Below the pieces are notes generated by a model. The model ran no database searches. It had not been told where the DNA came from and worked only from the letters and a program-made list of their open reading frames with translations. From Pusillimonas sp. DMV24BSW_D (GTDB taxonomy: Bacteria > Pseudomonadota > Gammaproteobacteria > Burkholderiales > Burkholderiaceae_B), in assembly GCF_011388195.1 (NCBI RefSeq), contig NZ_CP049990.1:1178001-1242000 (forward strand): a DNA stretch of 64,000 nucleotides. The letters run 5' to 3'. Positions 56,108-64,000 of the stretch are shown here, piece after piece. How positions within the stretch are numbered: position 1 is the stretch's first letter; the number at the start of each line of letters is the position of its first letter. The translations under genes were made by a program, and so were the position numbers.

Positions 56108-56698
56108 ATGGCATCGATACAACTTAATAATGAACTGAGCGTCGACTTGTCCAAACAATTCCTGCTGGCAATGCCAGGCATGGATATGGGTGAGTGGGCG
56201 CACAGTGTGGTGTTTTTATGTGAACACAACACGGAAGGCGCGTTGGGCCTAATTGTGAACCGACCCAGCGATATTACGGTGGCCGACATGCTGGAGCGGC
56301 TTGGTCTGCAAGTGGAACCGGGCGTTCAGGCGGTTGCCGCCCAGGCTGTTTATCACGGTGGGCCGGTGCATACCGACCGTGGTTTTGTTTTGCACACGGC
56401 CGGCAATAAAACTTATGCGTCAACTATCGATCTGGGCGATTTCCAGCTCACGACTTCGCGCGATGTACTTGAAGACATCGCCAAAGGTGAAGGGCCTGAA
56501 CAGTTTTTGGTGACATTGGGTTATGCCGGATGGGGCACCGGCCAGCTTGAAAGCGAACTTGCCCAGAATGCCTGGTTGAATGTCGAGGCCGCTCCATCGA
56601 TTATTTTCGATTTGCCTCACGATGGGCGTTACGAGGCCGCGCTGGGTGCCTTGGGTATTCACTCGTCGATGCTTACGGGTGTAGCGGGGCATGCCTGA
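56108..56698 (+). CDS. YqgE/AlgH family protein
   Basis: A 196-residue DUF179 protein. It has FLLAMPGMDMGEWAHSVVFLCEHN near residue 20 and GALGLIVNRPSD near 47, with the YHGGPVHTDRGFVLH and GYAGWGTGQLE segments. The family is widespread; AlgH affects alginate regulation in Pseudomonas, but the biochemical role is unknown. It overlaps ruvX by 8 bases, the usual yqgE-ruvX pair. Confidence 0.93.
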   Translation: MASIQLNNELSVDLSKQFLLAMPGMDMGEWAHSVVFLCEHNTEGALGLIVNRPSDITVADMLERLGLQVEPGVQAVAAQAVYHGGPVHTDRGFVLHTAGNKTYASTIDLGDFQLTTSRDVLEDIAKGEGPEQFLVTLGYAGWGTGQLESELAQNAWLNVEAAPSIIFDLPHDGRYEAALGALGIHSSMLTGVAGHA

Positions 56699-57095
56699 CA
56701 AGGTTCTGCTGGCATTTGATTTCGGGCAGAAGAAGATTGGCGTGGCGGTGGGCAACAGTCTCACCCGCCAGGCCCGTCCACTCACGATACTGTTCCCAAA
56801 AACACGGGTTGAACGTTTCAATCAGATTGCCGCTTTGCTTAAAGAATGGCAGCCGGATCAACTGATTGTTGGTTTGCCGCTTACAATGGACGGTTTGGAA
56901 CAAGAGGCGTCGCGAGCTTGCAGGCGGTTTGCCAATCAGTTGAACGGGCGCTTTGGTATTGATGTGCAGTTGGTGGATGAGAGGGGCTCCAGCCTTGAGG
57001 CGCAAGATTTGCTGGGTAGTCATGCCCCCGACGACGCCATGGCTGCTGCAGTTATCTTGCAGCGCTATCTCGATGCGCTGGGTTCGCTTGAATAA
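56691..57095 (+). CDS. ruvX: Putative Holliday junction resolvase / pre-16S rRNA nuclease (YqgF)
   Basis: A 134-residue RNase H-fold protein with the first catalytic Asp in LAFDFGQKKIGVAVGN, the VGLPLTMDG strand near residue 61 and LVDERGSSLEA near 94. YqgF processes the 5' end of 16S rRNA and was earlier proposed to resolve Holliday junctions. The start lies within the end of yqgE (8-base overlap). Confidence 0.95.
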   Translation: MPDKVLLAFDFGQKKIGVAVGNSLTRQARPLTILFPKTRVERFNQIAALLKEWQPDQLIVGLPLTMDGLEQEASRACRRFANQLNGRFGIDVQLVDERGSSLEAQDLLGSHAPDDAMAAAVILQRYLDALGSLE

Positions 57096-57104
57096 GAGGT
57101 CGTT

Positions 57105-57881
57105 TTGCGTTTGATTCTGTTTTCGATCCGGTTTCCGCTGGTTTTAATCTGGCTTATTTCATGTCTGGTTTGCGTTGCACTGATTTATCCGTTCGTTTCG
57201 GTGGCAGTGCGCAATGCGATGAATCATCATTGGTCCAGAGCCTTGATGTTTTTATGCGGTGTAAAAATAAACGTTCTGGGCCACCCAACGCTTCAAGGTT
57301 CGGCGCTTTGGGTGGCCAACCATGTTTCCTGGATCGATATTTACGTGTTGGCCAGTGTGCGGTGTGTGGCATTTATCGCAAAAAGTGAAATCCGCGATTG
57401 GCCGGTTATTGGCTGGCTGGTTGCGAAGGTGGGCACAATTTTTGTGAATCGCAGTCAACGAAATTCGGTTCGTCAGGTAGGCACCGATATGCAAAAGTTG
57501 TTTGACCATAACATGGTGATCGGTCTATTCGCAGAGGGGACAACCAGCCGCGGTTTTGACGTTTTGCCTTTTCATTCAAGCTTGTTTGAACCACCGGTTC
57601 GGGCCGGTATTACGATCCAACCTGTTGCCCTGCGTTTCTTTCACAAAGGCCGGCGTAGCGACTATCTGGCTTTTGTGGGCAATGAAAGCCTGATGCACAA
57701 TTTGTGGGTTTTATTGGGGACAACCGGTGCGATGGTCGAGGTCGAGTTCATGCCGCCGGTTCCGGTTGAACAGTATGAAGGCGGGCGCGCAAAGGTGGCC
57801 GATTATGTGCGGGAGCAGATTCGCTCGGCTGTGGTGCGAGGCATAGAGGCAGGGGCCGAAGAGGAACCTTTGGCCGCTTAA
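57105..57881 (+). CDS. 1-acyl-sn-glycerol-3-phosphate acyltransferase (PlsC family)
   Basis: A 258-residue membrane acyltransferase adding an acyl group to lysophosphatidate or a related lipid. The catalytic HX4D is in ANHVSWIDIYV near residue 73, with the substrate motif AEGTTSRG near 144, and an N-terminal helix anchors it. The TTG start at 57105 is used, with AAGAGG upstream. It follows ruvX by 9 bases. The family also includes ornithine-lipid acyltransferases (OlsA), so PlsC is not certain. Confidence 0.9.
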   Translation: MRLILFSIRFPLVLIWLISCLVCVALIYPFVSVAVRNAMNHHWSRALMFLCGVKINVLGHPTLQGSALWVANHVSWIDIYVLASVRCVAFIAKSEIRDWPVIGWLVAKVGTIFVNRSQRNSVRQVGTDMQKLFDHNMVIGLFAEGTTSRGFDVLPFHSSLFEPPVRAGITIQPVALRFFHKGRRSDYLAFVGNESLMHNLWVLLGTTGAMVEVEFMPPVPVEQYEGGRAKVADYVREQIRSAVVRGIEAGAEEEPLAA

Positions 57882-57913
57882 TGAGATGAAGTTGAGCACC
57901 GCCGGTTGTGGCC

Positions 57914-58774
57914 TTAAGCGGAGCCGGGTGTTTGGTGGCTGATGCAGTCAATCTGAACCAGTTTGCGATCACTTAAACGCAGCGCTGTCAGTTTGCCGCC
58001 CCAAACGCACCCTGTATCCAGGCAAATTGCGTCCGGACGAATCATGAGTCCGAGTGTAGACCAATGACCAAAGACAATGGTTGTGTTTTGTGTGGCCCGG
58101 TCGGGAACATCGAACCAAGGCATCAGGTAGTCGGGTGCTTCGCTGCCCGGCGCGTTTTTATACGATAAATCCATGCGCCCTTTAACGTCACACATGCGTA
58201 TGCGCGTGAGTGCGTTAATCACAATACGCAGACGTTTGTTTGGCCCGAGGCCGTCGCGCCAGCGATCGGGTTCGTTGCCATACATTTTTTCAAGGTGTTG
58301 CCGCCAATGTCTGGACTGCAAGGCATGCTCCACTTCGGCAGCCAGTGTCATGGTTTGTTTTAGCGTCCATGGTGCCAGGACGCCCGCATGAACAAGCAAA
58401 TGGTTTTGTTCATAGTGGGCCATGGGTCGATGACGTAACCATTCAATAATCTCGTCGGCGTCGGGCGCCCCGAGAATGTCGGCGATGGTGTCGGATTTTC
58501 CAGGTTTGCGCACGCCTGCAGCTACCGCAAGTAAGTTCAGGTCGTGATTGCCCAAGACGGTGACCGCCTTGTTGCCCATGTCCATAATACGACGCACGGT
58601 ATCAAGTGAGCGAGGGCCGCGATTTACAATGTCGCCGGCGAACCAGAAGCGTGCGTCGTGGTCGGCAACGACTGCAGAGTGTTCAAGTAATTGGTCCAGG
58701 GCCGAACAGCATCCTTGAATATCGCCGATGACCCAGGTTGGGGGCGCAAGGGGGGAAGCGGGGGAGAAACTCAT
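57914..58774 (-). CDS. apaH: Symmetrical bis(5'-nucleosyl)-tetraphosphatase
   Basis: A 286-residue calcineurin-type phosphatase splitting Ap4A to two ADP. Metal motifs are visible: GDIQGC near residue 18, [10 protein letters not shown] near 48 and GNHD near 77. The family also removes Np4-type RNA caps. Its ATG overlaps the lptG stop by 4 bases, and it is the last gene of the leftward operon. Confidence 0.95.
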   Translation of the reverse strand: MSFSPASPLAPPTWVIGDIQGCCSALDQLLEHSAVVADHDARFWFAGDIVNRGPRSLDTVRRIMDMGNKAVTVLGNHDLNLLAVAAGVRKPGKSDTIADILGAPDADEIIEWLRHRPMAHYEQNHLLVHAGVLAPWTLKQTMTLAAEVEHALQSRHWRQHLEKMYGNEPDRWRDGLGPNKRLRIVINALTRIRMCDVKGRMDLSYKNAPGSEAPDYLMPWFDVPDRATQNTTIVFGHWSTLGLMIRPDAICLDTGCVWGGKLTALRLSDRKLVQIDCISHQTPGSA

Positions 58775-59949
58775 GTTGCCGATTTATTCCATGGTCCGCG
58801 TGTGCGTACAAAGCGCTGGACCTGATGTTTGTTTTCCATGTAAATAAGCGTAGCCAATGCCAGCAGCAGGGCGGCAATATTTGGGACCAACGCTGTTACC
58901 CATGGAGACCAGCGGCTTAGCATGCCCACGTTCAGGGCAAGCTGGTTCACCATGAAAAAGCCGACGCCGAGCAAAATGCCAATAAACACTTTGCCACCGA
59001 CTCCGCCTCGCCGTGTTTGCATAAACCCGATAGGGGCGGCAATGGTGATCATGACCAGAAGCGTGAACGGGTAGGCCAGCTTGCGCCATAGCGCAACGAT
59101 TTGGCGGTCGGTTTGAAGATTGTTGGCTTCAAGGTAGGCAATATAATCATTTAGTACGGCAATCGACATGCGTTCCGGGGTCAGGATGCGGGCGATCAGG
59201 CGTTCCGGCGTCAAGCTGGTCGTTATCGTGCGTTCAGGAACGGTTTCCAGCGTGGTTAAGGGTTGTTCGGGCGCGGTTGCGTCATCCAGCGCACTCATGG
59301 CGTTTTCGCTAATTTGCGTTTCGGCGACCTCTTCCATTACAAGCGAGCCATTCTGAAAATAGCCTTGCTTGGCTTGTGAGAAGCGGACCAGTTCCTGACC
59401 TTCGTAGAATTCGTACAGGGTAATGCCGGCCACCCCACCATTGGGTTTGAGTTCGGAAATATTGATAATCCGGGTACCCTGGTTTGGCGCTTCTTCCTTG
59501 AACCAGTAGCCACTGTTTAACCGTCCGCCACCCGCGCGCCCCATGAGCTGCAAGGTGGCTTCGCTGGCTTTGATTTCTGCGGCGGGGGTGACGAGCTCGG
59601 AAAGGAAAAATGCGGCTACGACCCACGGGATGGTGATAATCCAGAGCATACGCAGCAACTTCATCCCGCTGACCCCTGATACCCGCAAAATGACAAGTTC
59701 ATTGCGTTGAGCCAGACTGGCCAGGGCGAGAATGGCGCCGATTAACAATCCAATCGGTAAAAGCTCGTATAACCGGGTGGGCATTTGCAAGGCCTGAAGA
59801 TAGAACAGGTCGAGTAATGTGAGCTTGGTGCCGACGTTGTCCAGTTCCTCAATAAGCGCGAAGAATGTAAACAGGCCTAGTAGAGCCAGCAAAACAACGA
59901 TGCTGGACCGATAGATTTCTTTGGCAAGGTAACGGCGTGCAGTGCGCAT
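58771..59949 (-). CDS. lptG: LPS export ABC transporter permease LptG
   Basis: A 392-residue inner-membrane permease of the LptB2FG complex that extracts LPS for transport. It has six helices in two blocks around a periplasmic domain (about residues 120-290), with [31 protein letters not shown] near residue 68. The start at 59949 ([15 protein letters not shown]) matches the family; an upstream in-frame ATG at 59988 is less likely. lptF, normally adjacent to lptG, is not in this window; mtgA lies upstream and apaH downstream. Confidence 0.93.
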   Translation of the reverse strand: MRTARRYLAKEIYRSSIVVLLALLGLFTFFALIEELDNVGTKLTLLDLFYLQALQMPTRLYELLPIGLLIGAILALASLAQRNELVILRVSGVSGMKLLRMLWIITIPWVVAAFFLSELVTPAAEIKASEATLQLMGRAGGGRLNSGYWFKEEAPNQGTRIINISELKPNGGVAGITLYEFYEGQELVRFSQAKQGYFQNGSLVMEEVAETQISENAMSALDDATAPEQPLTTLETVPERTITTSLTPERLIARILTPERMSIAVLNDYIAYLEANNLQTDRQIVALWRKLAYPFTLLVMITIAAPIGFMQTRRGGVGGKVFIGILLGVGFFMVNQLALNVGMLSRWSPWVTALVPNIAALLLALATLIYMENKHQVQRFVRTRGPWNKSAT

Positions 59950-60051
59950 GAAAAAAAAGTAAGGCTGAAACAGGCGTAAGCTTAACAAACGGCGGTGACT
60001 TCTGTGAGTTCTATTGCGTCGGCTTTAAGGATTAGGGGGAAAAATGGTGGC

Positions 60052-60762
60052 TCAAGGCACCTCAACCATTCGCATGCGTTGCAGCAGGGTGCGGGTGCGC
60101 GACTGCAAATAACGGGTATTGCCACGTTTGTCATAGTAAGCCGGATTAGGAAGCATGGCGGCCAATCGTGCTGATTGTGATGCGTTCAGCTGTGAAGCAT
60201 GACGCTTAAAGTAATATTCAGCTGCGGCCTGGGCGCCAAAAACGTTTTTGCCCCACTGGGCAATATTCAGATACAGCTCAAGAATGCGTTGTTTGCTTAG
60301 AACGGCTTCCAGCATGAAAGTCAGGAGCAACTCCTGTGCCTTGCGCCAGTATGAGCGATCACTGGACAAGAACAGGTTTTTAGCCAGTTGCTGGGTAATG
60401 GTTGAGCCGCCTCGTACGCGTTCTGAACCGGACTCCGACATGCGGATATTGTATTCCCAGGCGCGTTGTATGGCTTCCCATTCCACCCCACTGTGGTTAA
60501 TGAAGTTCGAGTCTTCTGCCGCCACGACTGCACGTTTCAAGTTTGTGCTTATTTTGTCGTATGGAACCCAGGTGTGAGTAATTTGTGCATCCGCCTGTTC
60601 TGCTTGTAATTGCGTTAGGGTGTTGCGCATGAAAGCACTGGAGCTTGGGTTGTGGAATTTTAACCAGATCACCATGACGAACAAGCCAAATTGGTAAAGC
60701 AGGAACGCGAAAAGGCCTGCCAGTAGCACGATGCCGATCAGCTTGTTTTTTGATCTGCTCAT
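60052..60762 (-). CDS. mtgA: Monofunctional peptidoglycan glycosyltransferase
   Basis: A 236-residue glycosyltransferase that polymerises lipid II glycan strands. It has an N-terminal membrane helix and a GT51 domain. The catalytic Glu is in EDSNFINHSG near residue 84, with the RGGSTITQQLAKNLFLS motif near 118. No transpeptidase domain follows, in agreement with MtgA. It lies 21 bases after aroE on this strand. Confidence 0.96.
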   Translation of the reverse strand: MSRSKNKLIGIVLLAGLFAFLLYQFGLFVMVIWLKFHNPSSSAFMRNTLTQLQAEQADAQITHTWVPYDKISTNLKRAVVAAEDSNFINHSGVEWEAIQRAWEYNIRMSESGSERVRGGSTITQQLAKNLFLSSDRSYWRKAQELLLTFMLEAVLSKQRILELYLNIAQWGKNVFGAQAAAEYYFKRHASQLNASQSARLAAMLPNPAYYDKRGNTRYLQSRTRTLLQRMRMVEVP

Positions 60763-60783
60763 CAGGGGCTCCGGCGCGTGTTG

Positions 60784-61650
60784 TCAGCTGTGGCTCAGTT
60801 GAGCCCGCAGCATGGTTAAGACGGGTTCAATCTCCGGCGTGACGCCGTGCCAAATAGCGAATCCTGCCGCCGCCTGGCCCACCAACATGCCCAAGCCATC
60901 GGCTGTGCGGTCGGCCCCCGCTGCTTTTGCCGCTTGCAGAAAGGCCGTGTCGTGTGCCGCGTAGAACATGTCGTAAGCCAGTGCGCCCGGCATATATTGC
61001 ATGCCGGGCAAGTTGGGTGCCGCCTGGCTGATGCTGCTGGATGTTGCGTTGATGACAATCGACCAAAGCCCCTGCGCCTGGTCGAGGCCCCCTGAAGAAA
61101 GTTGCGCCGCATAGTGGGGTAGTTCCCGCGCGATATGTTGATGCAGTTCAGTGGCTCGTTGTTCTGTGCGGTTAACGATGTGCAGTCGCGTACAACCGGC
61201 TTCCAATATGGGCGCACACGCGCCTCTGGCGGCGCCCCCGGCGCCCACCAGTAATACGTCGCGCCCTTTAACGTCAACGCCCAGCAGATGGAGGTCGGCC
61301 AGCAAGCCGACGCCATCGGTATTGCAGCCATGTAAGCGGTCGTCTCCCCACCAAAGTGTATTAACGGCGCCGGCAACTCTTGCCCGTTCGGTTAAACCGC
61401 CCTGAGCCATGGTCCACGCACGTTCTTTGAATGGCACCGTTACGTTCAATCCGCTGCCTCCTTCGGCAAAAAACCGTTCAACAACAGACTCGAATGCCTC
61501 AATAGGTGTCGGCAAGAGATCGTATTGCAATTGAATACCGGTTTGCTTGGCGAAGGCCGCATGAATTTGCGGTGATTTGCTGTGTGCAACAGGGTTGCCT
61601 ATGACCGCAAAGCGCTTTACTTTCGAATGGTTTTGCTGGTTGGGCGTCAT
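60784..61650 (-). CDS. aroE: Shikimate dehydrogenase
   Basis: A 288-residue NADP enzyme reducing 3-dehydroshikimate in aromatic amino acid synthesis. The N-terminal substrate site has GNPVAHSKSPQIH near residue 18 and NVTVPFKE near 72. The NADP motif is GAGGAARG near 137. Its ATG overlaps the stop of the TonB-like gene by 4 bases. Confidence 0.96.
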   Translation of the reverse strand: MTPNQQNHSKVKRFAVIGNPVAHSKSPQIHAAFAKQTGIQLQYDLLPTPIEAFESVVERFFAEGGSGLNVTVPFKERAWTMAQGGLTERARVAGAVNTLWWGDDRLHGCNTDGVGLLADLHLLGVDVKGRDVLLVGAGGAARGACAPILEAGCTRLHIVNRTEQRATELHQHIARELPHYAAQLSSGGLDQAQGLWSIVINATSSSISQAAPNLPGMQYMPGALAYDMFYAAHDTAFLQAAKAAGADRTADGLGMLVGQAAAGFAIWHGVTPEIEPVLTMLRAQLSHS

Positions 61651-62504
61651 TGGGTGGTTAACTCATTGTTGGTGAAATGCCAGGTTCGGGTAATGGCCAG
61701 AATATCGGTTTCCGCTGCCACGTCGGGGGGCAGGGGGGGAAATGGCGCCGCCAGTTGTACGATGCGCCGGGCGGCTGAATTTAGAACGGGCTCCGAAGAG
61801 GGTTGGTTGATTTCAACATTTCGCAGTGTGCCGTCGCGGTCAATATACACGGTGAGCTGTAACGAGCCATAGATACGTCCACGTGCTTCCTGCGGGTAAT
61901 GCTCTGTGCCGATTTGCTCAATTTTCAGGCGCCACGCTTCGACATATTGTGCATAAGCTGCGCGTTGTGCCGCCGGCCCCACAAACTGTTGTCGTGGCCG
62001 GCTGTTATAAGCCTCGATACGGGCTTTTAACGCAGCAATTCTGGCGTTAAGCACCTGAGCGTCGCGGTTCAAGTCGTCGTTGCCCGGGTCGGGAGACTCC
62101 TGGAAAAGCTCCGGCCGCAGGCGTGGCTCGGCTGTGGTGGTTTCTGCAATTAATTGTGTCAGTAGCCGCTCTTGTTCAGACTCCAGTTCCGCCTGTCGTT
62201 TGCGCAGTGCCTCCAGAATAATTTCATTCACTTCATTTTCCTGGGTGCGAGGCAATGGTGAGGAGGCATAAGTTTCGCCTGTGTCGTTGCCGCCGGCATT
62301 CAGGTTTTGTTGGGCCAGTATTTGTGCATTAGCCGGCTCGGCCTCGGTGCGCGTGTTTATCAACGTGACTTCTAGTGAGCTGACCGGCATGCGGGTATTT
62401 GGGGCAAGGTTTGAAAATGTCAGCAACAAGGCCGCCCCATGTAAACATAGGGAAGCGATTAGCCCGATAACCAGATAGGAATTGTTGTCGGGGGTTTGTT
62501 GCAC
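61647..62504 (-). CDS. TonB-like energy transducer / TonB C-terminal domain protein
   Basis: A 285-residue protein with an N-terminal membrane helix (VIGLIASLCLHGAALLLTF), a long charged helical middle (about 85-190) and a C-terminal TonB domain (about 200-285: HYPQEARGRIYGSLQLTVYIDRDG). It could energise outer-membrane receptors such as the one at 10345, but no exbB/exbD genes are adjacent. TonB-domain proteins can also act in other envelope processes. It lies between the RNase gene (2-base gap) and aroE (4-base overlap), an arrangement that suggests a housekeeping operon. Confidence 0.88.
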   Translation of the reverse strand: MQQTPDNNSYLVIGLIASLCLHGAALLLTFSNLAPNTRMPVSSLEVTLINTRTEAEPANAQILAQQNLNAGGNDTGETYASSPLPRTQENEVNEIILEALRKRQAELESEQERLLTQLIAETTTAEPRLRPELFQESPDPGNDDLNRDAQVLNARIAALKARIEAYNSRPRQQFVGPAAQRAAYAQYVEAWRLKIEQIGTEHYPQEARGRIYGSLQLTVYIDRDGTLRNVEINQPSSEPVLNSAARRIVQLAAPFPPLPPDVAAETDILAITRTWHFTNNELTTQ

Positions 62505-62506
62505 CG

Positions 62507-64000
62507 TTATTGCTCCGTGTCGAGCGTTTCAATATACCGGCACTCTACATCGAGTGCCAGCTCATTGAAACCCGTAAGTGCAAGGCGAATCCGGCGGCCT
62601 CTTTCAAGCGTCGGCAGACCGGGAATACGCGTAACAAAAGGAGCGCAATCGAAACGAACCAGATCTTCGCGTAATACACTGGCCGTCACCTCAGTGAGTT
62701 TTTCCTGCTTAAGCCAACGAATGCACCAATAGCGCTCAATTGTCGACTGAAACTCGTTCCAGGCCGCATATTGCGCATCGAAGGCCCCAATAATGGCAAA
62801 AAGATCGGCCTCCTTGGGTTTGAAAGGCGCGACCAGGCGGGCTGATACGCCATGTTCCGCCGCCGCAATGATTTGGCCTTGATTGATGAGGTCGACGTAG
62901 CGCCGCAGCGGTGACGTGCTCCAGGCATATTGGGGCACCCCGATGGCTTCATGCGGCAGGGCTTGGGTCGACATACGCACACGACCTGCTTGTTGAGAGC
63001 GATAGATGCCCGGCACGCCGTGTTGCGCCATGAAGGCGCCCCATACATTGTTGGTGAGAATCATGTATTCGGCAATCAGACGATCAAGCGGCGCGTTACG
63101 CTGGCGCGGAGTCAGTTTTACGATACTGTCGGGGTCGTCGGGTTCGCCTTCAAGATAGAACATGTATTCAACCCGATTATTATTCTCGGGCTTGCCCCGC
63201 AACGCTTCGCGTTGGGCGTTCAAGTGGCGGGAAAATTGCCACAATGGGCGTAACCAATGAGCATAAGGTAACGGAGCCGAAGGGTCTTCCAGCGCGGCTT
63301 CCGTGACGTCGGCATCCAACCAGTTATGGCGCAGATTTTCCTTAACCGTGATGCGATCCAGCCGGGTCTGTGTTTCCAGAATCTCACCGCTGCGTAAATC
63401 GGTTGTAACGTACAGTGAAAGTGCGGGACGGCTTTGCCCGGCATCCAGTGAGAAGGTTTCAATGATCTCGTCTGGAAGCATTGGAATTTTCTGGCCTGGC
63501 ATGTAAACGGTGGACATGCGTTTGCGGGCCATTTGGTCCAGCTCATTGTCTCGTTTCACCAGCAAGCCGGGGGCGGCAATGTGAATGCCAATCTGAACCT
63601 GGTCATTTCCCAGTGGGGTAACCGATAGTGCATCATCCACTTCAGTGGTGGTGATGTCGTCGATGGAGTAGGCTTCGACGTTCGCCTCCGGCAGTTCAAG
63701 GTTGAGTTCCGGGATGTCTGCAGATTGAAATTGGGTGCCTTTTGGAAAGTGGGTCGCAAAAAATCGATCGCGGTGCAGTTTTAACGGATGAGGCCAGGCG
63801 CCCACGTCGAGCAATAGTTGTTCAGGCGTGGTGCCGCGTTCTTTAACGGCAGCCTCAAAAGCTTTCCATTCAAGTGTGTTCTTGTCGGGCTTAACCAGGA
63901 ACGTAGACGCGACTTCGCCGATGCGTTCCGGTAGTTGCCCGGCCACCAGTTGTTCCGTCCATTCCTGTTGTTGTTCGGCCTGGCGCTTTTTCTTTTCAAT
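62507..64000 (-). CDS. RNB-domain exoribonuclease (RNase II/R family), 5' end beyond window
   Basis: The C-terminal part of a 3'-5' exoribonuclease. The frame stays open to the right edge, so the start lies outside; the GTG at 63946 is internal. The RNB domain active-site region is in YSIDDITTTEVDDALSVTPL, with conserved aspartates for the metal ions. SPLRRYVDLINQGQI near the centre is another RNB signature. The C-terminus is a short OB/S1-like region. The visible part lacks a long basic tail, so it resembles the shorter betaproteobacterial RNase II group. It is the first visible gene of the rnb-tonB-aroE-mtgA series. Confidence 0.92.
   Translation of the reverse strand: MEKKKRQAEQQQEWTEQLVAGQLPERIGEVASTFLVKPDKNTLEWKAFEAAVKERGTTPEQLLLDVGAWPHPLKLHRDRFFATHFPKGTQFQSADIPELNLELPEANVEAYSIDDITTTEVDDALSVTPLGNDQVQIGIHIAAPGLLVKRDNELDQMARKRMSTVYMPGQKIPMLPDEIIETFSLDAGQSRPALSLYVTTDLRSGEILETQTRLDRITVKENLRHNWLDADVTEAALEDPSAPLPYAHWLRPLWQFSRHLNAQREALRGKPENNNRVEYMFYLEGEPDDPDSIVKLTPRQRNAPLDRLIAEYMILTNNVWGAFMAQHGVPGIYRSQQAGRVRMSTQALPHEAIGVPQYAWSTSPLRRYVDLINQGQIIAAAEHGVSARLVAPFKPKEADLFAIIGAFDAQYAAWNEFQSTIERYWCIRWLKQEKLTEVTASVLREDLVRFDCAPFVTRIPGLPTLERGRRIRLALTGFNELALDVECRYIETLDTEQ

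Overview
The window is bacterial chromosome of about 50-55% GC with dense, short-spaced genes. Gene content and order (rplU-rpmA-obgE-proB, ispB, a DUF815 ATPase beside a Nudix-ThiE fusion, hemL-thiE-thiD beside a rubredoxin, yqgE-ruvX, an lptG-apaH pair) point to a betaproteobacterium of the Burkholderiales, most likely Alcaligenaceae (Bordetella/Pusillimonas/Advenella-like). That placement is inferred from family knowledge, not from a database search. One tRNA gene (tRNA-Pro, CGG) is present. I saw no rRNA, CRISPR array, insertion sequence or prophage.

Layout. 1-5.6 kb: an RND drug-efflux operon (MdtB-like, cut by the window edge; MdtC-like; NodT/OprM outer-membrane lipoprotein). 5.6-8.6 kb: Nudix-ThiE fusion, DUF815 AAA ATPase, octaprenyl diphosphate synthase and tRNA-Pro. 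8.6-12.5 kb: PepSY membrane protein and TonB-dependent siderophore receptor, divergent around a candidate Fur box. 12.6-28.6 kb: a large accessory catabolic region of CoA ligase, large acyl-CoA dehydrogenase, DapA-family lyase, SDR, LigA and LigB extradiol dioxygenase subunits, Rieske dioxygenase alpha and beta, a ThDP-dependent enzyme, a GntR/HutC regulator, a Liv-type ABC importer and a second SDR. 28.6-40.6 kb: mixed accessory and regulatory genes (META-domain protein, two diguanylate cyclases, KefB-type antiporter, FAD monooxygenase with divergent AraC regulator, EmrE-like pump, OsmC, IlvD, XRE regulator, orphan winged-helix regulator). 40.6-44.9 kb: housekeeping (proB, obgE, rpmA, rplU, argJ). 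45-53 kb: a MarR-controlled 2-aminobenzoate (anthranilate) CoA-dependent pathway ending in a RidA protein. 53-64 kb: housekeeping (hemL, thiE, degenerate thiD, rubredoxin, yqgE, ruvX, plsC, apaH, lptG, mtgA, aroE, a TonB-like protein, and an RNase II family gene cut by the right edge).

The most interesting region is 12.6-28.6 kb. It looks like a complete uptake, activation, ring-dioxygenation, ring-cleavage and aldol-cleavage system for an aromatic acid or bicyclic aromatic. A related AT-rich 16-bp motif (ACTyAyATAyATrTAw) lies upstream of each of its three + strand transcription units, which fits control by the embedded GntR/HutC repressor. I cannot name the substrate from sequence. The combination of LigAB-type cleavage, a two-subunit Rieske dioxygenase without its own ferredoxin or reductase, a DapA-family lyase, an SDR lacking the YxxxK motif and a ThDP enzyme does not match a textbook pathway I know. 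The second catabolic operon (45.7-53.0 kb) matches the 2-aminobenzoyl-CoA pathway known from Azoarcus evansii, with MarR operator-like repeats in its promoter region.
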